NCBI RefSeq assembly: GCF_017876405.1
Contig: NZ_JAGINW010000001.1
Span: forward strand, 8,445,203-8,509,202
DNA length: 64,000 nucleotides
Direction of reading: 5' to 3'
DNA from: Kibdelosporangium banguiense
GTDB taxonomy: Bacteria; Actinomycetota; Actinomycetes; Mycobacteriales; Pseudonocardiaceae
Made by a program: the position numbers and the translations under genes. Positions within the stretch are counted from its first letter, which is position 1; each line of letters opens with the position of its first letter. Of this stretch, positions 30,974 to 39,726 are shown in pieces. Below the pieces are notes generated by a model. That model made no database searches. It was not told the origin of the DNA and saw nothing but the letters and a program-made list of their open reading frames with translations.

Positions 30974-31306
30974 ATGACCGTCGCGCGTTCGCTGCTGTTG
31001 TTCGCCCTCGCCGCCGTGGCCGAGATCGGCGGGGCATGGCTGGTCTGGCAAGGGGTGCGGGAGCACCGTGGTCTACTGTGGATCGCGGCGGGAGTGATCT
31101 CCCTTGGGGTGTACGGCTTTGTCGCCACCCTGCAGCCGGACGCGAACTTCGGCCGGATCCTGGCCGCGTACGGCGGGGTCTTCGTCGCGGGCTCGCTGGC
31201 GTGGGCCATGGTCGTGGACAGATTCCGGCCCGACCAGTGGGACTACCTGGGTGCCGCGATCTGCCTGATCGGTGTCGCGGTCATCATGTACGCACCGCGT
31301 AAGTAG
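30974..31306 (+). CDS. YnfA/UPF0060-family small membrane protein
   Basis: A 110-residue protein with four transmembrane helices, related to small multidrug-resistance transporters. LFALAAVAEIGGAWLVWQGVREHRGLLW holds the conserved Glu in helix 1, and AAYGGVFVAGSLAWAM and AAICLIGVAVIMYAPR form helices 3 and 4. Function is not established; an efflux role is often proposed. It diverges from the TPR gene and is followed 10 bp later by the GntR gene on the same strand. Confidence 0.92.
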   Translation: MTVARSLLLFALAAVAEIGGAWLVWQGVREHRGLLWIAAGVISLGVYGFVATLQPDANFGRILAAYGGVFVAGSLAWAMVVDRFRPDQWDYLGAAICLIGVAVIMYAPRK

Positions 31307-31315
31307 GCTGAGCGC

Positions 31316-31681
31316 GTGATCAGTATCGACCCAGAGTCGTCAGTGGCGCCGTTCGAGCAGGTGCGTTCGCAGTTCGCCCAGCAGATCACCGACCGGACCC
31401 TGCCGGTGGGCGCCAAACTGCCCACGGTCCGGGCGCTCGCGGCCGAACTCGGGCTCGCGGCGAACACGGTCGCCAAGGCGTACCGCGAACTCGAGGAAGC
31501 CGGGCTCATCGAGACCCGTGGCCGGGCAGGCACGTTCGTCAGCGCGGCCGGGCAGCACGCCCAGATCGTCGTGCAGCGGGCCGCGGCGGAGTACGCGCTC
31601 AAAGCACGGTCACTCGGAATGAACTCCGAGGAGGCTTTGAGCATCGTCCGGGCCGCGATCGAGGCCAACGCCCGGTCATAA
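31316..31681 (+). CDS. GntR-family regulator, YtrA subgroup
   Basis: A 121-residue regulator with an N-terminal winged HTH (PFEQVRSQFAQQITDRTLPVGAKLPTVRALAAELGLAANTVAKAYRELEEAGL, in several helices) and a short C-terminal dimerisation helix, the size of the YtrA subfamily. It begins with a GTG at 31316. YtrA regulators usually control neighbouring ABC genes; the lanthipeptide operon converges on it, overlapping its end by 6 bp, and the YnfA gene precedes it. Which one it regulates is open. Confidence 0.9.
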   Translation: MISIDPESSVAPFEQVRSQFAQQITDRTLPVGAKLPTVRALAAELGLAANTVAKAYRELEEAGLIETRGRAGTFVSAAGQHAQIVVQRAAAEYALKARSLGMNSEEALSIVRAAIEANARS

Positions 31682-33019
31682 CGGGACGGACTGGGCGAAC
31701 CGGAAGACGTTTTCCGGGTCGTAGGCCGCTTTGACCTCACGCAGCCGCTGCGTGTTGGAGCCGTAGTACGCGGTGAACCAGCCAGTGAGCGCAGGGTCCG
31801 GGAAGTTGGGATATGCCCCGCCGTTACCCCACGGATGGATGGTCGCCCAACTCGCGGCGAGCCACGCCAAGGCCTCGTTGCCGCGCCGGGCAGCGCCGTT
31901 CGGGCCGACCAGGACGGTGTGCTTGACGAGGTAGTCGGCCTGCCGGTGGGGGAAGGCGGTGGCGTGGGGCGGCACATGGCTGTATGCGCCGCCCCACGGC
32001 GTGAAGGCGACTTCACGCATTTCGCCGGGCTCACGTGCGGCGGTGAAATGCTCCACCAGGGCCTGAATCGCAGGCTGAGGCAAGGGCTGGGTGAAGAACT
32101 CGGTCTTGGCGGTGCTCATCCCGGGCCGGGAGTAGGTCAGCTGGATGCTGACCGGATCGTGGGCGACCGCGGAATACGGTGTGGCGTGCAGGAGCGCGGC
32201 CTCGGCGGGGGAGAGGCGTTCGACCTCTGCGAGTCGTGGTGCCGGCGACCCGGACACGAATCCGGTCACGTCACCCGCGCCGATCAGGAGGACTTCCGGC
32301 GGGTCGTCGGGATGATCCGGGCTGAGCAACACCAGTTCCACCGACACGTCGTCCGGTGCGAAGGGCGCCCATTCCTGCCATATCGCAATGAGCCGCGGCG
32401 CGTGCGCGATGTCCCACGAGTAGCGGACATGTGTCCGCGCAACGGATCGCACCGGCGCGAAAGTCGCGCTGGTCACCACACCGAAGTTGCCGCCGCCCGC
32501 ACCGCGCAAAGCCCAGAAAAGGTCAGGCTCCTCGGTTTCGCCGGCCTTCACGACACGTCCGTCAGCGAGCACGACCTCGGCCGCGACAAGGCGATCACAT
32601 GTCAGTCCGTGTGTTCGGCCGTGGCTGCCGAACCCGCCACCGAGCGCGGCTCCGACCAGGCCGACCGACGGGCAGGACCCGGCAGGCACCAATAACTCCC
32701 GTGATGCGAGGAAAGTTGCCAATTGTCCGGTTCGGACACCCGCGCCCACGGTGACCTCATTCCCGGACAGCAGGACCGTGGCCGCGGGGGAGAGGTCGAT
32801 GACGAGACCGGTACTGCTGGAATGGCACGCATTGCTGTGTCCTCCGCCGCGCACGGCGAACGGCCAGCCCTTGTCCGCCGCCAGCTCCAGCGCTTCGCGC
32901 ACGTCGGCTGGTCCCTCGCAGCGGGCGACGGCCTGGGGCAGCACTTCGGCCGGGCGGCCGATGAACTGGTTGCGGGACAACGAGTAACGCTGGTCGTCCG
33001 GCCACACGAGGTCAAGCAT
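31676..33019 (-). CDS. FAD-linked oxidoreductase (berberine-bridge-enzyme-like) in the lanthipeptide operon
   Basis: A 447-residue flavoprotein with an FAD_binding_4 domain (about 25-200; FAVRGGGHSNACHS with His61 as the likely covalent FAD anchor, and VGLVGAALGGGFGSHGRTHGL) and a C-terminal BBE motif (YYGSNTQRLREVKAAYDPENVFRF). The ATG at 33017-33019 overlaps the end of the ABC exporter gene by 8 bp, which places the gene firmly in the lanM operon. Relatives oxidise alcohols, amines or C-H bonds in natural products, so a tailoring oxidation of the lanthipeptide is a reasonable inference. Confidence 0.87.
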   Translation of the reverse strand: MLDLVWPDDQRYSLSRNQFIGRPAEVLPQAVARCEGPADVREALELAADKGWPFAVRGGGHSNACHSSSTGLVIDLSPAATVLLSGNEVTVGAGVRTGQLATFLASRELLVPAGSCPSVGLVGAALGGGFGSHGRTHGLTCDRLVAAEVVLADGRVVKAGETEEPDLFWALRGAGGGNFGVVTSATFAPVRSVARTHVRYSWDIAHAPRLIAIWQEWAPFAPDDVSVELVLLSPDHPDDPPEVLLIGAGDVTGFVSGSPAPRLAEVERLSPAEAALLHATPYSAVAHDPVSIQLTYSRPGMSTAKTEFFTQPLPQPAIQALVEHFTAAREPGEMREVAFTPWGGAYSHVPPHATAFPHRQADYLVKHTVLVGPNGAARRGNEALAWLAASWATIHPWGNGGAYPNFPDPALTGWFTAYYGSNTQRLREVKAAYDPENVFRFAQSVPL

Positions 33020-34883
33020 TGGCGTACATCCGGGCCTGCAGGTCGTGCAGTTCGGCGTACCGGCCACCGAGTTCCATCAGCTCGTCGTGTGTGCCCTGCT
33101 CGGCCAGTTCTCCCTCGTGCAACAGGAAGATCCGGTCGGCGTGCCGGACGCTGGCCAGGCGGTGCGTGATCAACACGACCGTGCGGTCCTCGGCCAGGGC
33201 GCGCAGCGATTCGTACACCGCGAACTCGGCCTTGGCGTCCAACGGCGCGGTCGGTTCGTCCCAGATGAGCAGCGGCGCGTCCCGGAAGAGGCCACGCGCC
33301 ACGGCCAGCCGTTGCCACTGGCCGCCCGACAGTTCCTGCCCGCCGCGGAACTGCTTGGACAGCAACGTGTTCCAGCCGGCGTCCAGCCGGTCGACGACCT
33401 CGTCCGCGCCCGCCTGGATCGCGGCACCCAGCAACGCCGACGAATCGGGATCGGCCCGGTCGTGCCGCCCGGCGCGCACGTTCGCGCGTGCGGTGTGCGG
33501 CCATCGGATCGGGTCCTGCAGCACCATCATCACGCGGTCGGCCACACTCGCGCGATCCATCTCGCTGATGTCCTGGCCGTCCCAGCTGACGAGGCCGGAT
33601 GTCGGTGCGTACAGGCCGGCGACCAGCTTGGCCAGCGTGGTCTTGCCGGATCCGTTCTCGCCGACCAGGGCGACTGTCTGGCCCCGGTCGATGGTCAGCG
33701 AGACATCTCGCAACGCGGGCCGCGTGCTTTCCGGGTAGATGAAGCCGACGTGCTCCAGTTGGACTTGTCCCGGGGGAGGGGCGATCACCCGCACCTGGAC
33801 AGGTGGCCGCCGGGCCGAGTCGAGGAACGCCAGATAGTCGGCGACGTACATGCCCTGCTCGACGAGCTGGTTGGCGGCCAGGACAAGCCGGTTCAACGCG
33901 GTCGTGGCGGCCCGGATCGCGATCACAGCTGTGCCCGCGATCGCCAACGGCACCCATTCGGCGTGCACGAGCAGCCCAAGCACAACGTATGTGACCGCCA
34001 GGCCGACGCCGGCCAGTGTGCGGCCGATTCCGCGTACGCGTGCCTGCGCCACGCCCCGGCGGATGTCCTCGTCGCGCAAGGGGTCCGCGACGACTTCGTA
34101 CTCCTGCAGGACGAACGGTTCAGCCTGACAGGCACGGATCTCCGCGGCCGGTTCACGTTCCGTGGCGAGCTCGGCGACCATCTGCACGCGTCTGTCCAAT
34201 GTGACCGCTCGGGCCATGCTCGCGTAGGCCAGCATCGCGGAACGCTGCACTGCCCAAGCGTCCGGCACCACTGCCAGCAGGAGCACAGGCAACAGAATCG
34301 GATGCAGCACACCCAGGCTGCTTGCCGCGGCCACGATCCCGAGCACGGACCCGATCAGCTCAACGAGGTTGTCGGCTGACCGCTCGATGTAGAACAACCC
34401 ACGATCGCGGGCCCGGTGCATCCGGTCGTAGAACCGTGCGTCGTCGAACGCCGCCAGCTCGACGCTCAAACTCGCTTGGTAGAGCCGCTCCTCGGCGAGA
34501 CGGCGTACGGCAGGCGTGATGCGCGCGTGCGCCAACGCGACGCCGATGTCCATCGCCCCGCGCAACGCGTACGCGCCACCGACCAACAGCAGGGACGGCA
34601 GCGCCGCGACCACACGATCGGCCGTGGGCCCGGCGGCGAAGAGCTCGGTCAACACGCCCGCAGTCGCGAACAGCCCGAATGCCGCCGCCAAGCCGGACGC
34701 CACCTGCATAATCGCGATCGCCGTGGCGGACCGTGGCGCCGCGTCCCAGATCATCCGGATGACCGGCCACGTCACGCGGGGCAGGCTGCGGACGACCCGG
34801 CGTGGCACATCCTTGCCCGCAGCCTCGTCGATCTGCCAATGCGGGGTGTTCAGGGCGTCATCACGCGGATCCGGTTCCGTCAC
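33012..34883 (-). CDS. ABC exporter, fused membrane and ATPase domains, lanthipeptide cluster
   Basis: A 623-residue half-transporter: six transmembrane helices (about 55-340) and an ATPase domain with Walker A GENGSGKTT, signature LSGGQWQR and Walker B PLLIWDEPTAPLD. No C39 peptidase domain is present, so unlike classical LanT it cannot cut the leader; a separate protease must do this. A GTG start (34881-34883) overlaps the lanM stop (GTGA) and its end overlaps the oxidoreductase start. Probable role: export of the lanthipeptide and/or self-protection. Confidence 0.9.
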   Translation of the reverse strand: MTEPDPRDDALNTPHWQIDEAAGKDVPRRVVRSLPRVTWPVIRMIWDAAPRSATAIAIMQVASGLAAAFGLFATAGVLTELFAAGPTADRVVAALPSLLLVGGAYALRGAMDIGVALAHARITPAVRRLAEERLYQASLSVELAAFDDARFYDRMHRARDRGLFYIERSADNLVELIGSVLGIVAAASSLGVLHPILLPVLLLAVVPDAWAVQRSAMLAYASMARAVTLDRRVQMVAELATEREPAAEIRACQAEPFVLQEYEVVADPLRDEDIRRGVAQARVRGIGRTLAGVGLAVTYVVLGLLVHAEWVPLAIAGTAVIAIRAATTALNRLVLAANQLVEQGMYVADYLAFLDSARRPPVQVRVIAPPPGQVQLEHVGFIYPESTRPALRDVSLTIDRGQTVALVGENGSGKTTLAKLVAGLYAPTSGLVSWDGQDISEMDRASVADRVMMVLQDPIRWPHTARANVRAGRHDRADPDSSALLGAAIQAGADEVVDRLDAGWNTLLSKQFRGGQELSGGQWQRLAVARGLFRDAPLLIWDEPTAPLDAKAEFAVYESLRALAEDRTVVLITHRLASVRHADRIFLLHEGELAEQGTHDELMELGGRYAELHDLQARMYANA

Positions 34884-37678
34884 GGCATTTCACCGAGCAC
34901 AAGCACCGACGGCAGGTCACAGTCCGGATGCATGCGCAGCAACTGGTACGCCACGCCACCCGATCCGGACATCATGCTCGGCGAGTACACCTCGCGCGCC
35001 AGACCCGTTGTCGTGCCGTACTTTTCGAGGCTGCTCACAACCTGCGCCGCGTCGCACGTCAGCTCCCAGACGCCTGTGTCCCCGTGACACAGGGTGTGCG
35101 TCCAGCCGGACCCGTCGCGTCTCGCGGACGCCACAGCGCGTTCCAGCACGTCACGGTTTCTGTCCGGCGCGAACCCAAGCGAAAGCAGGTCCGCGGCGCC
35201 GAGCCCGACGCCGACCGCGCCATGACACCACGCCGCGACCAGCGAACCCGGCTCGCGAGGGTCGATCCAGCCACCCTTGCGACGGTCGTACCAGGTCTCC
35301 TCGTAGGCAGCGGCCTCGTCGGCGAGCGTCGCGAACCGCTGGTGACCGGTGGCCAGCGAGAGCCGTGCGAGTGTCCAGCCGATCCCGGTCGAGCCGTGCG
35401 CGAAACCACCGATCCCGTCCGGGAAATTCGCCACCGACCAGCACACGTGCCCGGCCCTTGGGCGCATCGCGGTGTTGGCCAGCTGGTCACCGACCCGGAC
35501 AGCGAGATCAGTCCACCTGTCGTCACCAGTGCGCTGGGCCAGCATCAACAACGGCACGATCGCCCCGGCGGAGCCCACGACGAGGTCCGGTCCTTCGCTC
35601 GCGTCGATCGCCGCGGGCAGTTGCTCTGCCAGGAACAGGGCATCGTCGAGCGTGTCGTGGCCCAGTGACTGCAATGTCAGCCAGCACCAGATCTGCGACC
35701 CGAGCCCGATGTACCCGCCTGGCGGGTCCGGCCGCCGCTTGGTGTGCGTGGCCTGCTCGGCCCACCATTTCTGCGTCCGGCGGGCGGTTGCCACGGTCCC
35801 GTCCAGCAGCTCGGCGACACAGTCGACCGCGTCAGCCCTTCCGGCCGCGACTTCACGCGCATAGCCGGCCAGAAGTACTGCGATGCCAAGGGTGCCGCTG
35901 TAGAGATCCGGTGTGAGCGGTGTGGTCTGCCATCCGGAACGGTCCAGGATCGGCGCGAACCACGTGACCGTGCCGTCGCTGCCGCGCACGGCCTCTGCGG
36001 ACAGTTCTTGGATCTCCTTGGCCACCAGCGTTCTGCGTCGGGCATCCAATGTGGACTTGTCTGATGCCTCGACAGTCATCCGCCGCAGATCCGGTTCGGC
36101 GCCCTGGTTGAGATACGCGCTCACCAGCGCGGCATGCGTAACGCGTCGCTCCAGGTCGAAGTCGGCGTCTCGCCAGCGCTGCAGCACGAGCTGGATCTGG
36201 TCGATCTGCGGCCCGCATACCGTGCCCGCGGGCGTGTGCAGCCAGCCCTCGGCCGGGGTTGTGGTGAACACCGGGATGTCGCCGGTGAGCAGCTCCGCGA
36301 CCTCGGCGGCGTGCACGACCTGCTCGGCCGGGCCACGGGTGTTCATCGAGTGCCGCGCCAGCAACGCCAGGGCTTTCTGTTCAGCGGCAGGCTGGTTGTG
36401 CAGTCCGACCGGGTGCCAGAGCATCCGCGCGAGTTCCGTGTACGCCTCGGAGTCACGCACCACCACGCGTACGACGCAGTCAGAGAACCGCGCCAGCAGC
36501 GGCTCGAGCCCATCGGTCTGGTCCAGCTGGTTGATCCGGGCGGTCATCTCGTCGAAGCCCTCGATCACGTGCCCCCAGTAACGGCCCAGCTGCGGGTTGC
36601 GGCTGGGCAGGTTCTGGGTCGGCGGCAACTGCTGGGGCGTGATGGCGATCTTGGCGGTGTCGGTGCCCGCGCCGACGAGATCGGGCAGGCCGATGTCGGG
36701 CTGCTGGCCGGGCAGCATGCCCATGGCCGAGCCGTCGACGCCACGCCAGCCGAGTCCGGCGCCCCGGCCGGGCAGCAAGCCCGTTCGCATGACTGTGCCG
36801 TTGAGCAGTTCGGCGGCCATGTCCGTGGCTTCGCCCGCACCGGTGGGTGGATGCGGTGGCCGGGGCGTGAAGATGCTCTCGCAGTCGACCACGATCGGGA
36901 TCGGGCCGCAGGCGATGATGTTCTCGGCGTGCAGATCTGTGCCGGACACCAGGCGCATCACAGCGAGCCAGTGGCCGAGGTGACGATAGAACTGCACCAG
37001 TTCCTCGTCGCTGGCGCAGTAGCGGTGGGAGACGTGCTCAGCCCAGCCGTAGCCGTCCATGACAAGGGCCTGAGGCACTCTGATCCCGTTGGGGGCCAGG
37101 ACATCGAGCAGTTCGGCCAGGTGGCCGTCGACCTCCATTGGACGCGGTTTGTAGACGACCGTCCCGCCCGCGCAGTGCACAAGCGTGACGGTGTGCCCGC
37201 CGCGGTGACTGTCACCGGCGCCGATCTCGATCTTGCGTAGTTGGCCTGGGTCGGCCCCGAGCAAGACGGCGAGTTCTGCTCGGTCAGCGGCGAATCGTTC
37301 CGCGAGGAGGAGGACCGCGTCGCATCTGTTGCCGACGACGACGCGCAGGCGGTCGACAAGGCTGGGGTAGTGCTCGGACAGTCCGTGCCAGAACTGCGGT
37401 CGTGTCGCCGTGGCAAGGAACTCCGTCCACCGGCCGGCCGGGTCAGGTGCGGTGAGCCGGCCGGTGATCCGGGCGGCGTTGAGCTCCAGCACGAGGACCC
37501 GGTTGACCTTGCGGCGCACCGAGTCCAGCAGGACCTCCCGGGTGGCGTCGGTGAACGCGGCCACCTCGCCGTTGACGAGGCCGGCGATCCCGGCGACGCG
37601 GCCGGTGAGCCGGTCCAGCGCGGGGCCGATCAGCCATTCCACAGTACGGTCGAGCTCGCCGACCTCGTCAGCTGCCAT
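34880..37678 (-). CDS. lanM: Class II lanthipeptide synthetase LanM
   Basis: A 932-residue bifunctional enzyme that dehydrates Ser/Thr and forms thioether rings in the precursor. The dehydratase part has GDSHRGG (155-161), VYKPR (175-179), TDLHAEN (247-253) and VDCES (264-268). The C-terminal cyclase has zinc ligands Cys818 (AWCHGAVG), Cys864 and His865 (LCHGDTG). The N-terminus is about 100 residues shorter than in typical LanMs. The ATG at 37676-37678 lies 8 bp after the precursor stop; an in-frame ATG at 37750 would overlap the precursor core in another frame and is less likely. Operon order: precursor, lanM, exporter, oxidoreductase. Confidence 0.92.
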   Translation of the reverse strand: MAADEVGELDRTVEWLIGPALDRLTGRVAGIAGLVNGEVAAFTDATREVLLDSVRRKVNRVLVLELNAARITGRLTAPDPAGRWTEFLATATRPQFWHGLSEHYPSLVDRLRVVVGNRCDAVLLLAERFAADRAELAVLLGADPGQLRKIEIGAGDSHRGGHTVTLVHCAGGTVVYKPRPMEVDGHLAELLDVLAPNGIRVPQALVMDGYGWAEHVSHRYCASDEELVQFYRHLGHWLAVMRLVSGTDLHAENIIACGPIPIVVDCESIFTPRPPHPPTGAGEATDMAAELLNGTVMRTGLLPGRGAGLGWRGVDGSAMGMLPGQQPDIGLPDLVGAGTDTAKIAITPQQLPPTQNLPSRNPQLGRYWGHVIEGFDEMTARINQLDQTDGLEPLLARFSDCVVRVVVRDSEAYTELARMLWHPVGLHNQPAAEQKALALLARHSMNTRGPAEQVVHAAEVAELLTGDIPVFTTTPAEGWLHTPAGTVCGPQIDQIQLVLQRWRDADFDLERRVTHAALVSAYLNQGAEPDLRRMTVEASDKSTLDARRRTLVAKEIQELSAEAVRGSDGTVTWFAPILDRSGWQTTPLTPDLYSGTLGIAVLLAGYAREVAAGRADAVDCVAELLDGTVATARRTQKWWAEQATHTKRRPDPPGGYIGLGSQIWCWLTLQSLGHDTLDDALFLAEQLPAAIDASEGPDLVVGSAGAIVPLLMLAQRTGDDRWTDLAVRVGDQLANTAMRPRAGHVCWSVANFPDGIGGFAHGSTGIGWTLARLSLATGHQRFATLADEAAAYEETWYDRRKGGWIDPREPGSLVAAWCHGAVGVGLGAADLLSLGFAPDRNRDVLERAVASARRDGSGWTHTLCHGDTGVWELTCDAAQVVSSLEKYGTTTGLAREVYSPSMMSGSGGVAYQLLRMHPDCDLPSVLVLGEMP

Positions 37679-37686
37679 GGTGATCG

Positions 37687-37872
37687 TCAGCAGCAGAAGA
37701 CCGGGCGGGACGCGGTGCAGGACGAGCACCGGCTGCCAGGCGGGTTGCATGCCACGATGTCGCCCTCGGCGAACTCGCCGCTGGCGAAGATCGGGCCGGC
37801 CGGGCTGTCGAGGTCGATACCGTCCCGCCAGCGTGCCACGATCTCTTCGGCGTCAAGCAGAGCAGCTGTCAT
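37687..37872 (-). CDS. lanA: Class II lanthipeptide precursor peptide LanA
   Basis: A 61-residue precursor. The leader (MTAALLDAEEIVARWRDG and on) is acidic and helical, ending around FAEGD. The likely core, from about residue 40, has Cys42, 49, 52, 60 and 61 and Ser/Thr at 47, 50, 51, 53 and 55, so up to five thioether rings are possible; it ends PVFCC. AAAGGGG stands 7 bases before the ATG (37870-37872), and lanM follows at once. The exact cleavage site is not evident: there is no clear double-Gly. Confidence 0.85.
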   Translation of the reverse strand: MTAALLDAEEIVARWRDGIDLDSPAGPIFASGEFAEGDIVACNPPGSRCSSCTASRPVFCC

Positions 37873-37923
37873 TGTTACGCCCCTTTCCTTTGGTGGGTGG
37901 GCGAAATGACGTTAGAAACGGCT

Positions 37924-37960
37924 CGCACACACAGCCGTACACACACGCGCATACACACAC
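37924..37960. repeat. CA-rich alternating purine-pyrimidine tract upstream of lanA
   Basis: A 37-bp stretch made almost wholly of CA/CG/TA steps (short runs of ACACAC interrupted by GCCGT and GCGCAT), 50-90 bp upstream of the lanA start. Such tracts can form Z-DNA and are prone to slippage. It also causes a spurious Cys-rich reading frame on the minus strand. Confidence 0.7.
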
Positions 37961-38110
37961 TGAGTGGCAGGTACATCCCGCGTATCGAGGTGCTCCGAAC
38001 GGTCCAACATTGTTTGTCCACAGCCGGCAGGGATTGCCGGACAAGCCGCTGAGGAGCGGAAATGTCGTTGGTAGCGCCGATATCGAACCGATGGGGCCGT
38101 TCGAATCTGG

Positions 38111-38302
38111 GTGCAGGACCGGGAAGCCGACAATCACGGCGTCCACGCCGAATACCTCACCCGCGCAGGCGGACGCTTCACAGTGGGCGATCCCGCCGGG
38201 TCAGCCGGGCAGGCCGGAACAGAGCTCTCCGAGGACGGCAGCGTCATCGTGGGCTGGCGGACCTGCGAAAGCGGCGAAGGATGCGGTGCCTGGGTGAGCT
38301 GA
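38111..38302 (+). CDS. Possible small gene of unknown function
   Basis: A 63-codon frame from GTG at 38111, reading MQDREADNHGVHAEYLTRAG and ending CESGEGCGAWVS. Third codon positions are strongly GC-biased, as in neighbouring genes, but the ribosome-binding site is weak and no family is recognised. It lies between the lanA promoter region and the MBL-fold gene, divergent from lanA. It may be a decayed gene end. If it is not real, 37873-38362 is a 490-bp gene-free region. Confidence 0.3.
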   Translation: MQDREADNHGVHAEYLTRAGGRFTVGDPAGSAGQAGTELSEDGSVIVGWRTCESGEGCGAWVS

Positions 38303-38362
38303 GCCTGAATGCCGTCGCGCCCTCCGCGATCTGGAGGGCGGGCCGCGAGAACGGTCATCGCG

Positions 38363-38977
38363 CTAGAGATCGACTGAAGCGCCCACCGCGATACGGGCGT
38401 AGTCGGTCTCTTCCTCAAGCCACGCGTCGAAGTACTCCAGGCCGATCTTGCTGAGCTGGATGTCGTGGATCGGGAACGCGCGGGCCGGCCGGACGGCCCG
38501 GACGAAGCTGATGGCGTCGCTGATCTTCACCCAGGGACCGGCCGCCGGGACCAGCAGGGTGCCGACCTCCTCAGCGGGGACGAACAGGGAGTCTCCCGGG
38601 TGGTAGAGGCCGTTCACGAGGTACCCGAGGTTCGGGCAGCCAGGCAGTCCGTCGATGACCTCGGCGTGCATGCCGCCCACGGCCTTCACGGTGAAGCCGG
38701 CGGCAGTGAACGTCTCGTCCGCGGCGACCGCGACGGCTTCCTCGCCGAGTTCAGCGGCCAGCGCCGCATGCGTGTGGACAGTCAGCGCGGGATTGGCCGC
38801 GCGGGCGGCTTTGAGCGCCTCGACGTCGACGTGGTCGGGGTGCTCGTGGGAGACGAGCACGGCTGTGGCTCCGGACAGGGCCGCCTCCGCGTCGGAGAAG
38901 GTGCCCGGATCGATCACAAGCACCTGATCGCCGTCCTGGACCCGCACGCACGCGTGCCCGAAATGCGTCAGTTTCAT
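38363..38977 (-). CDS. MBL-fold metallohydrolase (UlaG-like)
   Basis: A 204-residue metallo-beta-lactamase-fold protein. MKLTHFGHACVRVQ is the typical start of the UlaG/UPF0173 group, VLVSHEHPDHVD gives the HxHxDH metal motif, and further ligands are in GMHAEVI, YHPGDSLF and FPIHDIQ. Hydrolysis of an ester, phosphodiester or lactone is likely; the substrate is unknown. It lies downstream of the first SARP gene on the same strand (41-bp gap) and may be co-transcribed with it. Confidence 0.92.
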   Translation of the reverse strand: MKLTHFGHACVRVQDGDQVLVIDPGTFSDAEAALSGATAVLVSHEHPDHVDVEALKAARAANPALTVHTHAALAAELGEEAVAVAADETFTAAGFTVKAVGGMHAEVIDGLPGCPNLGYLVNGLYHPGDSLFVPAEEVGTLLVPAAGPWVKISDAISFVRAVRPARAFPIHDIQLSKIGLEYFDAWLEEETDYARIAVGASVDL

Positions 38978-39018
38978 GGGATCACCCTATCGGCCGGTCC
39001 CGGTGTCGTGATCATGCC

Positions 39019-39726
39019 CTAGCGGCGCCGGGCCATCTCGTTGAGCCGTGTGCTCGCCTCGGCCGGCCGCACGCCCAGCTCACGGTCCAATAGGGACACC
39101 AGTTTGCGGTAGGTGTCGATGACCTCGCTGCGCCGTCCGGTGGCCCACAACGCGAGCAACAGCTGGTGCCACAACCGTTCCCGCAGAGGATGCTCGACCA
39201 CGAGGCCTTTGAGCAACGGGATGAGATCCTGCTCGTGGCCCAGGGCCAGGCGGATGTCGACCAGTTCCTCGATCGCACAGATCCGCAGATCGTCCAGTAC
39301 GACCGCCTCGGCCTGGACCGGCGCGGGGATCGGCACGCCTTCGAGGACCTCGCCACGCCACAGCGCGGCGGCCTGGGTCAGGGAATCCGCCGCCTCCGGG
39401 CCGGATAATCGGCGCGATTCGGTCACCAGATGGCGGAACCACAGTGCGTCGACGCCATCCGGTGGTGTCACGAGCATGTAGCCGTCGCCGAGGGTTTCGA
39501 TCGCGGGCCGGTCGCCGGCCAGCAACCGGCGCAGTTCGGCGATGTGCGACCGGACGTTCGCGGCGGCCGACGCGGGGGCCTTGGCCGGCCACAGGCTGTC
39601 GATCAGCCATTCCACGGTCAGCGGCCGGTTGGGCCGCAGCGCGAACACGCCCAGCAGGATCCGGGCCATCCGCCGGACCGGTCTGCGGGACCGCACCATC
39701 GGCGGCCCGAGCACCAGTATCGCCAT
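39019..39726 (-). CDS. SARP-like regulator (BTAD domain)
   Basis: A 235-residue regulator with an N-terminal OmpR-type winged HTH (ILLGVFALRPNRPLTVEWLIDSLWPAKAPASAAANVRSHIAELRRLL, in helices) and the bacterial transcriptional activation domain (HPLRERLWHQLLLALWATGRRSEVIDTYRKLVSLLDRELGVRP). The ATG at 39724-39726 follows a purine-rich stretch. SARPs activate secondary-metabolite clusters; the lanthipeptide operon 1.1 kb away is the nearest candidate target. Confidence 0.9.
   Translation of the reverse strand: MAILVLGPPMVRSRRPVRRMARILLGVFALRPNRPLTVEWLIDSLWPAKAPASAAANVRSHIAELRRLLAGDRPAIETLGDGYMLVTPPDGVDALWFRHLVTESRRLSGPEAADSLTQAAALWRGEVLEGVPIPAPVQAEAVVLDDLRICAIEELVDIRLALGHEQDLIPLLKGLVVEHPLRERLWHQLLLALWATGRRSEVIDTYRKLVSLLDRELGVRPAEASTRLNEMARRR

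Noticed and set aside
37853..38146. A 97-codon minus-strand frame with many Cys (CTCHSVCVCACVYGC) just upstream of lanA, at first sight a second peptide precursor.
   Set aside because: The Cys run is a direct translation of the CA/TG microsatellite, the frame overlaps the lanA start, and there is no proper ribosome-binding site.
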